In this document: positions 1-9,908 of the stretch, piece by piece
Layout: each line of letters opens with the position of its first letter
Numbering within the stretch: position 1 is the stretch's first letter
Assembly (NCBI GenBank): GCA_004380135.1
Contig: QXCR01000193.1
Coordinates: 62,001 to 126,000, forward strand
Length of the DNA: 64,000 nucleotides
Source of the DNA: Stemphylium vesicarium
Taxonomy: Eukaryota; Ascomycota; Dothideomycetes; Pleosporales; Pleosporaceae
Direction: 5' to 3'
The notes under the pieces: generated by a model
What the model was told of the DNA's origin: nothing
Database searches by the model: none
Seen by the model: only the letters and a program-made list of their open reading frames with translations
Position numbers and translations under genes: made by a program

Positions 1-892
1 CAGGGCACTTACGCGCTACGTCAGTTGTGTGCCGCTTCCCTGCTTGCACAGCCTCGGAATGATCCGGAACCGGGTTAGGAAGGCGCAGTGCGTCGTCGGG
101 ATGCCGAAAGCAGCCTCAGCTGACACGGTTTGAGTTTGCAGCGCTTGCGGCTGGGCACTGTGCGGCGGGCGGCGACGACGACGGCGAAGCGAGCTGCGAG
201 CCTCGGGGAGCCTCTAGAAAAACAACTTAGCATGCGTGTTTCATAGTCTGCCGATCGCACTCACTGTACTCGACGTTTTATCGGGCGGTGGTGGTTAGCC
301 GACGAGACTATCAGGTGCAGGTGCTGAGGGTGCAGAGGGTTAGTTAGGGTACAAGACGAAAAAAGTATTCACGGACGGTCCTCTTTATATCAAAGATGAA
401 CCGCTGCTGTCGTATGGTCGACCGCGGATTTGATGCTCGCCCCTCTGGTTCCGGCCCCACAAACCATGGCTCTATCGCGCGCACAACTACGACGTAGTAT
501 GGTCTGCCTGTCGTCAGCACGCGCAGCGGAAGTCGTACGGACCCTGATTATCGCTTCGACGAGAACTCTAAGAGACGTCATCATGGCGGCGGCCAGACAA
601 CACGCTGACGTGCACATCATGTTTCCAAGGCATGACGAGTCTCATTTGCATCGCCTACCGTAGTAGTATTACAGGTACTACTATCGCAGTTGGGCGTTGA
701 GCACCTTTGCGCCGTGCTGAGCCACACTCGACCACATTTCATCTAGCATAGCCGAACACGCCCCAGCAAATGGTAAATCCCTCATCGCAGCACATCACGC
801 TTCTATTCCGGAGTCCTTCGCTTGCGGGGCTCTTGGTCTTCGCGCGTCCGACCGATTATTCCAGTCTACATCGCGTAATGTTAGTGCCATCA
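1..892. other. Intergenic, no gene recognised
   Basis: Several short open frames exist on both strands but none shows a recognisable domain or spliceable structure. The stretch lies downstream of the Pin1-type gene, so it probably includes its 3' flank. I see no repeat or RNA gene here. Confidence 0.5.
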
Positions 893-1577
893 TCAAGACG
901 TGTAAAAGCCGTCCCACCTTTGGATCAAGTGCACTCCTGATGCTGTTTCAACGGGCTCGCTGACCTGGCCCTTTTGGAGCTCAAAGGCAGCTTGTTCAAA
1001 CTCCTTTTGCATGTCGCCCTGGCCGAAGAAGCCACTGCGCTCTGTTAGCAAACCGGACCTGCCTAAACATGATGGGCACTCACAGGTCGCCTCCCTTGCG
1101 CGCGCTGCTGCAGTCTGACTCTGTTGTGGCCAGCTCCGAGAGGGATTTGGCATTGGCGTCATTTGTTCCTGCCTCGAATGCCTTGATCTGCTCCTGGTAG
1201 CGCTGGATCATCTCGCGGGCCTCTTCCACGCTGCGTGTAATGTTGGGTTCCCTCCAGCTAGCCGGGCGTCTGCTGTCGCGGTGCTTGACGAGGAGATGAG
1301 CGCATCGAATCTTGCCTTCCGACGGCGCTTGGGCGGCGGGCGCGACCCCCTTGGAGCTATGGTTGGCAGCCATGAATGCCTTGAGCTTGTCGGGGTCGGT
1401 GCCTGCCGGGGGCTCCCATCGCGAGTCCTTGGTTTGCGCGTGGAAGTAGTATGGCAGGTTCTTCGTATTGGAGCGGCGCACCTCCCATCCCTCGGGGAGA
1501 CCAGTATCGGCAGACGACTATGACGCGTGAGCTGCGGTACGTGAAGCATAGAAAGGGAGTCGCGCAATGCTTACCAT
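893..1577 (-). CDS. Pin1/Ess1-type peptidyl-prolyl cis-trans isomerase
   Basis: Parvulin-type isomerase acting on phospho-Ser/Thr-Pro bonds, known in the family to act on the RNA polymerase II tail and mitotic phosphoproteins. Model: complement(join(893..1034,1084..1517,1575..1577)), 192 aa. An N-terminal WW domain (LPEGWEVRRS...YYFHAQTKDSRWEPP, about residues 7-39) is followed by the rotamase domain with CAHLLVKHRDSRRP, the GGDLGFFGQGDMQKEFE block and the closing GVHLIQR. The intron at 1035-1083 joins GGDL to GFFGQG exactly. The only start giving a complete WW domain is an ATG at 1577-1575 that forms a 3-nt coding exon directly followed by GTAAGC; the reading frame upstream of 1517 is closed by TAG. 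It is somewhat longer than yeast Ess1 because of an insertion rich in Ala, Asn and Ser after the helix. It is divergent from rpb9 across a 368-bp gap. Product certain; first exon inferred. Confidence 0.9.
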
Positions 1578-1945
1578 GATTGCAGCTAGTGTATGTGTGG
1601 GCTCGAGGCAGCTGTAGTATGGTAGAATCAGGATAGTGCAGAGCTTGATGGCAGTGTCTGCAGGGGCAGTCGAGGGTACAGCGTGGAGCGACGTCTGGAA
1701 TTGCAGGCGGTGGACAAGGCGATCGGCGGTCCCAGGTCGATAATGCGGGGGTTCTTGCCAAACAAAGGCCTGCCCGGCAACGGAGGCAAGTGGGGTGGTC
1801 CGCGCGCAGTCATACTAGCCTGCGTGTCTCAGCTTTCGCTATTCAACGTCTTTGGATTGTCGACATTCGCGATATATAGGATACACACGAGTCCACGCCA
1901 AGTAAATCACCGACATTTACACACGACCCGAATATCATCATCAAC
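1578..1945. promoter_or_regulatory. Divergent promoter between Pin1-type gene and rpb9
   Basis: Sole upstream region of two divergently transcribed housekeeping genes, 368 bp. A TATA-like GATATATAGG at 1871-1880 lies 66-75 nt before the rpb9 ATG. Assignment as promoter is positional inference. Confidence 0.5.
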
Positions 1946-2769
1946 ATGGCATCCCCAGCAGAGACGGGCGGCGTCAAGGGCGGCAAAGAGCCCATTCTCT
2001 TCCGCTTCTGCTCTGAATGGTGAGTCGCCTTGGACTGCAAAAGAACCCCCCCACTAACCGCAAGCAGCTCGAACTTGCTGTTCCCCCGCGAGGACAAGTC
2101 CGAAAACAAGCTTCTTTTTGCTTGCCGCACATGCAACTTCACCGAGGAAGCGCCCTCATCATGCGTGATGCGCCACGAAATCGCATCCACAGTCGGAGCC
2201 ACAGCCGGTGTCACAGCGGAGGTTGCCCAAGATCCCACGGTTGGTCCTTCCCTGTCCGATGCACAAGCAGCCCAAGCCGCCCTTTCTGAAGAGATGCCCT
2301 GCTGCACCATGTGCGGTATGCCCATCATGTGCGAGGAGTGCGGCGAGGAATCGGCTCCAGGCTTTGTGCTGGAGGCCGAGGACGAGGACCCGCAGGCAGA
2401 GCGCCCCCAGCAAGAGATGCGCGAGGAGGATGACATGTTTGAGGATTATGACGACGACTTTGATGAGGAAATGTGGGATCAGCCCACGTCCTGAAGGCGT
2501 ATCCTGCGTATTCCCCACCAGTACAGTTGCTTGCTTGCTCTTGGGCGTGCTCGCTGACTGTACCTGCGTCTAGTTACCACGAGTCCAGAAACAGTGCACC
2601 GTGTGCGGCGAGAACGAGGCCGTCTTCTTCCAGTCGCAACAGCGGACCGCCGAGACGGGCATGGTGAGTTGGCCAACTACATTGACGAGCACTTCTGACC
2701 TTCCTTCAGGCCCTTTACTACGTATGTGCCGGATGCGGTAACGTCTCACGTCCCTCGGACAACAATTGA
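1946..2769 (+). CDS. rpb9: DNA-directed RNA polymerase II subunit Rpb9
   Basis: Small zinc-ribbon subunit of RNA polymerase II, involved in start-site choice, fidelity and TFIIS response. Model: join(1946..2019,2068..2239,2574..2663,2710..2769), 131 aa. The N-terminal ribbon shows FRFCSECSNLLFPRED and ACRTC; the C-terminal ribbon shows LPRVQKQCTVCGENEAVFFQ and YYVCAGCGNV. Joining exon 2 to exon 3 restores the family signature DPTLPR. That second intron is unusually long (334 nt) with a weak donor (GTTGGT) but a good branch site (GCTGAC) and CTAG acceptor. It stays open in the exon frame to a TGA at 2492-2494, and its translation is strongly coding-like (see findings). The C-terminus after CGNV (SRPSDNN) is slightly longer than the usual ending. 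Confidence 0.88.
2240..2494 (+). other. Possible alternative terminal exon of rpb9 (retained intron)
   Basis: If the 2240-2573 intron is kept, the Rpb9 N-terminal ribbon is followed by about 84 extra residues with a CCTMCGMPIMCEECG cysteine cluster (two CxxC pairs) and an acidic end (DDMFEDYDDDFDEEMW), then TGA. The codons are GC-rich at third position and lack stops over 255 nt, as in true exons. The resulting protein would lack the C-terminal zinc ribbon. Existence of the transcript is inference. Confidence 0.45.
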
Positions 2770-2968
2770 AGCAATAGCGACACGGCGTGCATTTAGCAGG
2801 CGTTTGATCTCATGACATATATTGCGAGGAGTTTCGGAAAAAGTGGTCTTCAGATACCCGTGGGTACGACGTAGTGGCATACACATAATATTACATTCCC
2901 AAGCGCTCCATAGACTCCGAAAATGCAGTCACCCACATCCAATATGCCTTGTTCTTTGTACTGTTCTT

Positions 2969-3483
2969 CTACACGTGCATGGGCGCCAGCGACAAAATCT
3001 TGGACCACTGCTTCTGCCTCAGCTCCGCCGCCACCACACCGCTGACTCTCGATCCGATGGGCTCTCCAGCCTTGTTGATGAGCACGCAGGCGTTGTCGTC
3101 GAACTTGACTACGCTGCCGTCGGGTCGCTGCCACTTTTTTGCCGTCCGTACCACTACCGCGTGTCGCACATCACCTCGTCGGACCTTGTTTGCTGCACTG
3201 ATGGATACGCTGTTGCCGGTTTCGGGCCCGAAATTTCGTTGTTTCTTCACAACCACGACTATGCGGTCGCCTGCTCTCGTCAACCTTTGTCCCAAGCCCT
3301 TCTCCCCATGCCATTATTTCACATACCGACTTTCGCAGGCCGTTTTGATCGCAGGACGTTGACGCACTCGACTATGGCGGCGCCGGAATTGTCGATGCAA
3401 TTTACGAGGGACTATATTTTTTACATGTATCAGCCACCGCTGCGCCCTCGAATCCGTGTCAAACACACCTTTAATTGGATCAT
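2969..3483 (-). CDS. Mitochondrial large-subunit ribosomal protein uL14m
   Basis: Ribosomal protein L14 of the mitochondrial large subunit (yeast Mrpl38 counterpart), located at the subunit interface. Model: complement(join(2969..3270,3327..3411,3469..3483)), 133 aa. The first exon encodes only MIQLK. Splicing then gives CIDNSGAAIVECVNVLRS, KVGDRIVVVVKKQ, RRGDVRHAVVVRT, RPDGSVVKFDDNACVLIN, EPIGSRV and the closing KILSLAP, which is the complete uL14 fold from strand to strand with family length. All three junctions restore the frame and conserved residues. Absence of a long presequence is usual for this small protein. It is divergent from set9 over 535 bp. Confidence 0.9.
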
Positions 3484-4018
3484 TATGCGCGCCTTTACTT
3501 GATCGTCAAATTCGTATCGTCGCTGTAGTTGAGCGCTGTTTGCTGGTGCTGCGTCGGCGACAAGCGTCTGCGCTGCTCACAAGGTCGAAGTTGCACGACC
3601 AAGTTGTCCCGGGCTTTCTCCGTCAGCCTCTCGACCCTGGTCAGCTCGCTTAGCCATCCCTTCACTCCGCGTGTGATCCGGGTCTCCATACGCAGGGGTT
3701 CTCGCTGAGCCCCAGCCCGCCAACTACTGAGCCGCTATTGTGTTGGTCGTCTCCGTGCGCGCCCGTCGTTCCTTCCCTCCCATGCGCGTGTCTTTGCTAT
3801 TGCCGGCGTCGCTCTTTCCCTTTCATTTTGGTGCGCCTGCTATTGTACAGTATTGAGTGAATGCCTCGTCCTTGTTCCCTTGGGGGTAGCAATCACGTCA
3901 GCCGACCCTGCCAGCCACCCCTTTAACCACGAAACCATACGCCGCTTCATGATCCACACAATACAGGACCTGGCTGCGGCTCTCTATACATCTTCTATCC
4001 TCCCACGACTGCGCAGTC
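3484..4018. promoter_or_regulatory. Divergent promoter between uL14m gene and set9
   Basis: Shared upstream region of the two divergent genes. The 60 nt before the set9 ATG are rich in pyrimidine runs (CTCTCTATACATCTTCTATCC), a common fungal start-site context. No further element can be assigned. Confidence 0.45.
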
Positions 4019-6019
4019 ATGGCGCCCTCGACGAAACTCACGCTGGATAAGCTCGCGACGTTTGACGACATCATTACCGACGCTGTAGTCGACAAGGTCT
4101 ATGGCTGGTTCACGATCCGGAAGAATCGAGGCGGCCGATTTACAGGATCACGGGGTCTGCACGAGGAAGATGTCGCCGACGTGATCCGCCGGCATATCAT
4201 ATGGGAAAAGGATCCCGCCGAGGCTGTTCAAAAGTTACTGCAGTTACCCGGCTTGCGCCGCTTCCTAGGCAGCCTGAAAGACGAACGAGACCAGGAACAG
4301 TTCAGGCGCCATCTCCGGAGATATGTCAACATCTACATGCCCGACTGCCAGTTTGACGTTACCACCACGAACCGCTACACAATCACAGAGCACGAGGCCT
4401 CGATAACGGCGCGACGAGACATCAACCCGCGTGAAGAGATCAAGTACCTGACGGGCGTACAGGTCGCTATGACGGAGGAGCAGGAAAAGACGTTGGAACT
4501 GGCGCGCAAGGATTTCAGCCTGGTCATCTCTAGCAGAAAGAAGACACGTTCGCTCTTCCTGGGTCCCGCGCGTTTCGCCAATCACGACTGCGACGCAAAC
4601 GCAAAGCTCACAACAAAAGGCTACGACGGAATGCAGATTGTCGCGGTGAAGCCCATCTACGAAGGAGACGAGATTACCGTGTCGTATGGCGAGGACTACT
4701 TTGGCGACAACAACGAAGAGTGTCTTTGCAATACCTGCGAGAACCTGCAGCAGAACGGCTGGGCACCCATGCGGCGAGTCGAGCCTAGCGACGAGAAGGA
4801 GGAAAACGAGCAAGGGGCGGTTGAGGAAGCCGAAACCACAAATCACAAAGAGGAGGGAACCAGCTCCGAGGACACGTCTGCACCTGCAAAGCGGCCGCTA
4901 GACGATTCGACTGCTGAAGACCCCTCCTCTGACTGTGCGCCGGCGCCTAAGAGAGCGCGATTCGAACAAAAGACTTCTCCAAGCAAGCACCATGAATCAA
5001 ACCTGCTCCGCAAGACCACCCTCAAAAAGGCGCACAGCACATCTTCATTACGACAGGAACTACCCGTCTCGAGCATCGAGGATCCCTCGACCAACCTGAC
5101 CGCACCTCCGCAAATATCACGCGACATTCGCACTCTGCAGCGCGAAGGCTACCTCACCGTAGTCACGGATGAACCCATATCTTCCCGGGAAGTGTCGCCT
5201 CAATCGTCAATAGCGGCCGCCTCACCAAAGTCGTCACATTCCACAGATGCCACATCAGTAGACGAAGACGGCCTGCAAGAAGGCAGCGAACCGAAAGACA
5301 AAGTGGACCCACAAACCATCCACGAGCGGCCGACGCTGGGAGTAGTAACAGTGAAGTCGGAAGTGACAACGGTAAACGCCCCGTGGCCCTCCCCGCCCGC
5401 AGAAGACGACGAAACCCTGTCAGACATCAGCGAACTATCTTCGAGCCTCGAATTTGACGATGAGAAGCAACAGATAGTCCCGCGCAAGCCGGCAGCGGCG
5501 CGCACCACTCTGCGCACCACGCGCTCGAAATCGCGCTTCGACATTGCCAACCGCGTCGGCACGCCCATCATCCTCACCTCGGGCGACGAAGCTTGCTACA
5601 TCGAGAACAGCCGCAAGCCCGGCGACTACATGACCTCTTCCGCCCTGCTCTCAGCCAAGTACTCCAAATGGGTCAACTGCCAAACCTGCGACACGGACTT
5701 TGTCCAGCAGGACGGGTACAACACGCGCAAAGAGTGTCCGCGTTGCGAGCGGCACTCGAAACTCTACGGCTTTCCTTGGCCCAAGACGGAGAGAGAGGGC
5801 AAGCATGATAAAGAGGAGAGGATTAAGGATCATCGCACTGTGCATCGCTTTGTTGACCCGGATGAGGAGAGGCAACTGAAAAGAGATAAGACGAAGAAGG
5901 TTATCAAGAGGAATATACACGAGAGGTTTAGTACGCCGAGGAGTGCGCGGGATACGTTGAGTTCGAGCGTGGAGGTGGATAGTGGACGCAGAAGGAGGAG
6001 GGTGAGGAAGACGATGTAG
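4019..6019 (+). CDS. set9: Histone H4-K20 methyltransferase Set9 (SET domain)
   Basis: Nuclear lysine methyltransferase of the Suv4-20/Set9 family, which methylates histone H4 Lys20 in chromatin and checkpoint control. Single exon, 666 aa. Residues about 1-110 form the family N-terminal helical region (FDDIITDAVVDKVYGW). The SET domain covers about residues 115-240 with YTITEHEASITARRDI, the cofactor/pseudoknot motif RFANHDCDANAKL, GDEITVSYGEDYFG and the post-SET cysteines CLCNTC. A low-complexity Ser/Glu-rich middle follows. The C-terminal part (about residues 540-610) has CQTCDTDF...CPRCERHSKLYGFPWPK, a four-Cys knuckle, then a basic tail. The start follows a pyrimidine-rich leader. Confidence 0.92.
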   Translation: MAPSTKLTLDKLATFDDIITDAVVDKVYGWFTIRKNRGGRFTGSRGLHEEDVADVIRRHIIWEKDPAEAVQKLLQLPGLRRFLGSLKDERDQEQFRRHLRRYVNIYMPDCQFDVTTTNRYTITEHEASITARRDINPREEIKYLTGVQVAMTEEQEKTLELARKDFSLVISSRKKTRSLFLGPARFANHDCDANAKLTTKGYDGMQIVAVKPIYEGDEITVSYGEDYFGDNNEECLCNTCENLQQNGWAPMRRVEPSDEKEENEQGAVEEAETTNHKEEGTSSEDTSAPAKRPLDDSTAEDPSSDCAPAPKRARFEQKTSPSKHHESNLLRKTTLKKAHSTSSLRQELPVSSIEDPSTNLTAPPQISRDIRTLQREGYLTVVTDEPISSREVSPQSSIAAASPKSSHSTDATSVDEDGLQEGSEPKDKVDPQTIHERPTLGVVTVKSEVTTVNAPWPSPPAEDDETLSDISELSSSLEFDDEKQQIVPRKPAAARTTLRTTRSKSRFDIANRVGTPIILTSGDEACYIENSRKPGDYMTSSALLSAKYSKWVNCQTCDTDFVQQDGYNTRKECPRCERHSKLYGFPWPKTEREGKHDKEERIKDHRTVHRFVDPDEERQLKRDKTKKVIKRNIHERFSTPRSARDTLSSSVEVDSGRRRRRVRKTM

Positions 6020-6755
6020 ATAGGGGAGGGCGCGGGGCGGGAGGAGGGAGGAAGGAAGGAAGGAAGGGGGGCATTTCAGGGGATTGGGGTTGGGTTGGGG
6101 TTTAGTAGAGATGCATTGGAAGTTGGGGACTTACGGTTTCAGCATACATCCTCTCTTGGTAAAGGATCCATTTTTTTGTTTTTTTCTTTGGGTTATGGCA
6201 CATATGAGCATTCGATGCATTAGCAGGAGTCACATCAAGCACCTCTCGTTTTTTTTTGGCTTAAATTCGGCCTGGCCCTTAGGGGAGGCATCGTACAGGC
6301 CTCATTGCATTTATCATTTTCCATTACATATTTCTGCATTTCTCGTGGTCAAACTTGGTACTTTTGGTTTTGCATATCCCCTTGCATCTTCGCACATCTA
6401 TTCATCTGCTTTGCATGCATCCTGTCTTTTTTTTTTGAAGGAGAAGGGCCTTTTCACGCTGAGCTAGGCTGACATAGAGCATATGGTGTGGCGCAACGGG
6501 CGCTTGTACATAGACGGCGTAGATGCGAGACATTGGATTTGAACGACGAATTGTACGTGCGTATGGTTTCATCCACAGCTTCTCCATCGCCAAATGTTAT
6601 CCATACCCCTCACCCCAAGCGCAGTCTCATCTTTTCCTTTCCCACGCCATCACCACCATCTAAAACAAGTGGGTGAAGAGAATACCACCCCCAACGCTTC
6701 TCAACCCTAACTTTTCCATCTTGCAATCTCACCCATCCACCTCAGCACCTCCACC
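6020..6755. other. Convergent intergenic region with low-complexity tracts
   Basis: Lies between the 3' ends of set9 and the DUF4360-like gene. It starts with a purine-rich G/A tract (GGAAGGAAGGAAGG around 6048-6066) and contains several T-runs. Both 3' UTRs are expected here; no gene is seen. Confidence 0.5.
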
Positions 6756-7489
6756 TTAGCATCTCCGCCACTCCAACACCCACTTCGCGGCCCTAAAATC
6801 GTACTCGCCAAACTCGCCCTGCACAACGGGTCTAAAGTTCACATTCAGAATACCCGGATCCCCCTGCTCGGCTACCGACGTGCATTCCGACCACTTGAGG
6901 TCGGCTGTGGAACTGGTGCTGCGCAGCGTGATGAGCTGGTTCATGGTATCGTTTGGCGGGTTGGGACAGGTTAGAGATGTTGTGAGAATAGCCTGTCGTG
7001 GGCGTCAAAATAACGTCACTTGTGTGGGAATGATTACTCGTGAATGAATAACGAGAAAGGGGGGAAAGGGATGAAGGGGAAGAGAGGTGTAGAATGGCAG
7101 AGACATACTGTATCCCCCGCCCTCTCACTCCAAAACACCGTCGTAAACGCCGCAAGCCCGCTCTTCCCCTTCAACACTACATTCCCGCTGTACTCGACTT
7201 GGCGCACGGAGACTTGCCAGCCGGGACTCGCGCCCGAGGAGGATATGTGCACCGCGCAATTGGTTGTGCTGCTGCTTTTGAGCTTGGTGAAGCTTAGGCC
7301 GAAGGTGTCGCTGAGGGTGCTGCTGGAGGGGGTTAGGGAAGAGGTGGAGGAGGGGCAGCCCGGGCCGGAGGTCGTGAGGTAAGTTATGCGTGGGGGGATG
7401 GGTGGTGCGGCAAGCAAGGGGAGGGGAAAGGTGGAGGTAAAGGTGAGAAGGAGAGGGAGGATAGGGTGGGTGGGGAGGAAGGAGAGCAT
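6756..7489 (-). CDS. Small secreted DUF4360-like protein
   Basis: Function unknown; DUF4360 proteins are secreted and common in fungi. Model: complement(join(6756..6992,7109..7489)), 205 aa. A hydrophobic leader (PILPLLLTFTSTFPLPLLAA) ends near residue 27. The mature part shows the family layout: ITYLTTSGPGCPSSTSS early, FGLSFTKLKSSSTTNCAVHI in the middle, and a C-terminus with WSECTS, ILNVNFRP and VLEWRRC. The intron (GTATGT..CAG, 6993-7108) joins AGDT to AILTTSLTCP in phase 0, and the latter resembles the segment expected in the family. The assignment rests on overall pattern rather than a catalytic motif. Confidence 0.68.
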
Positions 7490-8903
7490 TTGGGCGTGTA
7501 GTGGTGCTGAGGTTTGCGTGGAAGATGATTTAGAGCCTTGACGGTTATAAAAGGGAACTTGTAAAGAAGAGTCCTTTATAATTATTGTAGAAATTGCAGC
7601 TTCTTCTATTGTGATGTGGATTCGTTATTCTTTCGCTCTCTTTTTGCCCCCCACCCCTCCTCCAAATGAGATTACGTTTGCGCAAAATACGAAAAACACT
7701 TCTAGCCGGAATCTATTCCTTCCTCCACACCCGTACATTCATTTGATTCTGGGTACCAGAAAGCCATTTACGTCACGCGAGATGAATTCGAGCAAGGGGT
7801 CAACACTATGCGCATTTTATCCAGATTACGCGAATCGTAGTCCAAATCACCGGACTTGAGTTTGGCGAATGTCTCGCACTCGATCTCTTAGAATCCTGCG
7901 GCCGGGCCTTTTCTTTGCTTCTGCTGGTATTAAGAGCTGGGCTATTGCAAGGGCGAGATGTGCAGTGCGGAGGATGCAATTTGTTCATCTTGACACCATT
8001 CCCATCCTCGTATCTCTAGAAGCGTGTAAAAGGAACACTTTTGGAAGGGGTATACGTTCAGATTTAAGGCAACGAATGCCCTATTTAATATACAAATGAA
8101 TCGGCTTCACCGGGTCACCGGCGCCACCACATGTCCTGTTCAACTCGATTCCCGGGTGTGGTGCGCACATCGCCTCGTACAGTTACCCGTGGTATTCCGG
8201 CTTATTCCACGTCGGAAGATGTCGCGGTTTTGCAGTCTTTCCTCTTGTATCACGTATTACAGTTTCATGTCTCTACTGCTGTACCACGTAGTATACCTGA
8301 CCGCGGCTTTGCAACTCACCGCTTTCCTACTATATACATTATTCATAACAATATACAATACAACATCAGTTCAATCCTTTAATTCTTCCCGCACTGCTTA
8401 CACTGACCTCCAGAGAAGATGACATGTGTGTAAACTGGAAATGCCCGGGTGGCTGATAGGCGCATGGGTTCGGGGCGTGGAATGAGGAGGGGGTATGTGG
8501 TAGTACATGTTTGAACTGAGGGTACCCGGACTGTTGTAGGATGCCGAGCGGAAAGGTGAATTACCCGGGGTGCTGTAGGGTGTTGAGAGGAAATCGCCCA
8601 AAGCAATGTGCGGGAAGACGCCAATTGAAACTCTGCCCCCAGTACCATGGTTGATACAAGGCTGCCATCTTGGCGTCTTCAACACCTTTAACTCGAATTC
8701 GAATTCGAATTTGTCGATGACTCCATCGGACTTCAAAAAGTCCGCACCGGGAAACCAGCAATGCCTTCGTAGAAACAGCGTATATGGTACTTGTCCGACT
8801 AGATGATTGGTGCTTCGTCGGCTGAAGGTGATGCGGCCTGAACTTCGATCGGGACGCTAGAACACAGATTCGCGTCCGTTGCCCTCCCTCTACACAAAAA
8901 TGG

Positions 8904-8904
<1 letters not shown>
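7490..8904. other. Intergenic, no gene recognised
   Basis: About 1.4 kb upstream of the DUF4360-like gene. It includes a short hexamer repeat (CGAATT units) at about 8691-8713. Open frames are short and unspliced; none is convincing. Confidence 0.45.
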
Positions 8905-8979
<75 letters not shown>

Positions 8980-9048
8980 AAGAAGTAGAAGAAGAAGAAG
9001 AAGAAGAAGAAGAAGAAGAAGAAGAAGAAGAAGAAGAAGAAGAAGAAG
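8905..9048. repeat. Compound microsatellite (TAG)n-(AAG)n
   Basis: A perfect run of about 25 TAG units (8905-8979) passes directly into an AAG run (8980-9048) interrupted by one TAG. Long artificial homopolymer frames on both strands come from this tract and are not genes. Confidence 0.95.
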
Positions 9049-9063
9049 GGGCATTGGAGAAGT

Positions 9064-9456
9064 TTGCAATGCTTCATACTCGCCCCCGGGAACTTTGAAA
9101 GGGATGAAATAGTCCCATTTCGCTTTAGCGATAGGGTTCTGCACGCTTTCTACAGAACACTAGAAGACGTATCCGGCCTAGAAGGCGAAATATACAGAAG
9201 TCGCATTCAACCGGTCCATGAACCTTGGGGCAAGGAGGAAATGAAGATCGCGATGGCAATCGGAAACGGAACGTACTGGGATGATGATGAGGGCAGCTGT
9301 GAGAGTGAGGACGACGAAGAGGATGAAAATGGGAAGGAGAATGTGGAGGAGAATGAGGAGGAGGCAGCGTTAAAAGCGCAAGCTGAGATCGTGACTGTTG
9401 GTTCGTCGGACAATGTTGAGAAAGGCGACCTCACTGCTGAACACTCTAAACTGTAG
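9064..9456 (+). CDS. Hypothetical acidic ORF, possibly a partial gene
   Basis: Open frame of about 130 codons directly after the AAG microsatellite. There is no ATG near its 5' end; the frame is open from the repeat, so if real it needs an upstream exon or is a 3' remnant. The sequence has a protein-like stretch (RVLHAFYRTLEDVSGLEGEI, HEPWGKEEMKIAMAIGNG) and then a Glu/Asp-rich tail. I do not recognise the family. It could be a decayed gene broken by the repeat expansion. Confidence 0.25.
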   Translation: MQCFILAPGNFERDEIVPFRFSDRVLHAFYRTLEDVSGLEGEIYRSRIQPVHEPWGKEEMKIAMAIGNGTYWDDDEGSCESEDDEEDENGKENVEENEEEAALKAQAEIVTVGSSDNVEKGDLTAEHSKL

Positions 9457-9908
9457 GACGCTGTTCGTTCCCACCGATTCTTCTTCTCATCACCCATCCG
9501 TCTGCATTCCATCTGGGTCAGCCCTGCCAAGCGAGGAATCATAGCACCTACCGTCAGTCCTTCGAAGCGCCGAAGACTTTTCAATTAGCCGAGGATGGAG
9601 CAGAAAGAGTTTGGATGTGTTGCGTGTGAAGAGTGGTTTACATGTGCTTATTGGGTTTGGAGACTAAGAGAATCGGAAAGACTACTGTAGAAACCACGAG
9701 GAAAACATTGTTCATCCGTCCTAGTCCGGTTTGTTGGATACATCGTGTCCCATGAGAATCGCGCTACTCAGACAAGTCTCAGCTTTCTCACCTGGAACAG
9801 CCCGCTATCTATAAACTCTTCCAATGTAGGCCATGTATTTCGTGGTGGTTTGTTCAGCCCGGTTACGCTTTCTGGAGTTCCATCTCCGACCGTTCTTTCC
9901 TCCTTTGG

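Noticed and set aside
8799..9144. Three long open frames giving poly-Tyr/Phe, poly-Ser/Arg and poly-Leu proteins
   Set aside because: They are purely translations of the TAG/AAG microsatellite in different frames, without any non-repeat protein character.
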